The translations under genes were made by a program, and so were the position numbers. A model generated the notes under the pieces. That model saw nothing but the letters and a program-made list of their open reading frames with translations. It was not told the DNA's origin and searched no databases. Positions 5,349-5,714 of a DNA stretch of 5,714 nt are shown piece after piece; position 1 is the stretch's first letter, and each line of letters starts with the position of its first letter. Source of the DNA: Clostridia bacterium (GTDB lineage Bacteria; Bacillota_A; Clostridia; Christensenellales; UBA1242); NCBI GenBank assembly GCA_017403205.1, contig JAFQOM010000070.1, positions 1 through 5,714 of the forward strand. The letters are read 5' to 3'.

Positions 5349-5714
5349 ATTCTGTGTCACTTTGAGACGTTTCTTCAGCAAAGCCTTGATTATCTGTTTG
5401 AGTTAAAACTAAATTAATATACTTATCATTAATATAAGTTTGAACAAAATCATGAGTGTTGTTGTTATCTGGGCATATAATATTTTCTACTCTAGATACA
5501 TTTATTAAAAAGTTTTGAGGAATTATTTGGTGGCCATCAAACTTAATAAATTCAATTTCAGATCTTAAAAAAGGTTTTGATGGTAATGTGGTAGGTTCAT
5601 ATTTTCCGCTAGCTATTTCTTCTTGAGATAAGCCGCTTTCGAAAATAACTTCCTTTAATTGAGAAAATGATCCAGAAATAAAAGAGCTTTCTGCTTGACG
5701 TCTAAACAAGTCTG
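5347..5714 (-). CDS. Unrecognised protein, C-terminal part (5' end outside window)
   Basis: The frame is open to the right edge. The TTG at 5707-5709 has no ribosome site in view and follows an Asp codon, so I take it as an internal Leu of a longer gene. About 121 residues are visible. I do not recognise a family. Seen: an N-terminal piece DLFRRQAESSFISGSF, a Glu/Gln-rich helix-like stretch, a central beta-rich part (S-E-I-E-F-I-K-F-D-G-H-Q-I-I-P, then F-L-I-N-V-S-R-V-E-N-I-I-C-P-D) with one Cys, a Y-I-N-D-K-Y-I-N-L-V strand, and an acidic end (E-E-T-S-Q-S-D-T-E). No membrane segment is present in this part. The gene converges on the DUF1858 gene and shares its terminator. Confidence 0.7.
   Translation of the reverse strand, partial: DLFRRQAESSFISGSFSQLKEVIFESGLSQEEIASGKYEPTTLPSKPFLRSEIEFIKFDGHQIIPQNFLINVSRVENIICPDNNNTHDFVQTYINDKYINLVLTQTDNQGFAEETSQSDTE

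Overview
The window is an AT-rich stretch (by eye roughly 30% G+C, not counted) with the standard stop codons, Shine-Dalgarno-led genes and protein families typical of low-GC Firmicutes. The families are an AddA-type helicase-nuclease, a YrrD-like PRC-barrel protein, a YdjI-like SPFH/zinc-ribbon protein and a DUF1858 redox-disulfide protein. DUF1858 points to an anaerobe, so an uncultured gut-type member of the Clostridia is the best guess. The species cannot be named from this sequence.

Layout from left to right: (1) the last ~100 codons of addA, cut by the window edge (1-302). (2) A short intergenic stretch with a good extended -10 promoter (350-358), leading to a 725-codon gene (390-2567). 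Its product has three membrane segments, a long coiled coil, a Pro/Gln/Glu-rich acidic region and an Arg/Ser-rich tail. (3) A strong bidirectional terminator (2605-2642) between that gene and a convergent PRC-barrel gene (2659-3408, minus). (4) A ~135-bp divergent promoter region, then an SPFH gene with two C-terminal zinc ribbons, best started at 3544. (5) A small DUF1858 gene (5056-5304). (6) A second bidirectional terminator (5314-5348), shared with a convergent unrecognised gene cut off at the right edge (5347-5714, minus).

The genes do not form one obvious pathway. At least two products are membrane or membrane-organising types (the three-TM coiled-coil protein and the SPFH protein). The PRC-barrel protein is divergent to the SPFH gene and could share regulation with it. 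No RNA genes, transposons, CRISPR arrays or att sites were seen.

The item most worth following up is the 725-aa protein. Its membrane layout (one TM, ~80-residue loop, then a TM hairpin and a long cytoplasmic tail) resembles ExbB/TolQ/MotA-type channel subunits, including long-tailed ZorA-like ones. However, I cannot see the conserved family motifs, and no ExbD/MotB/ZorB-like partner is encoded here, so this is a hypothesis based on topology only.
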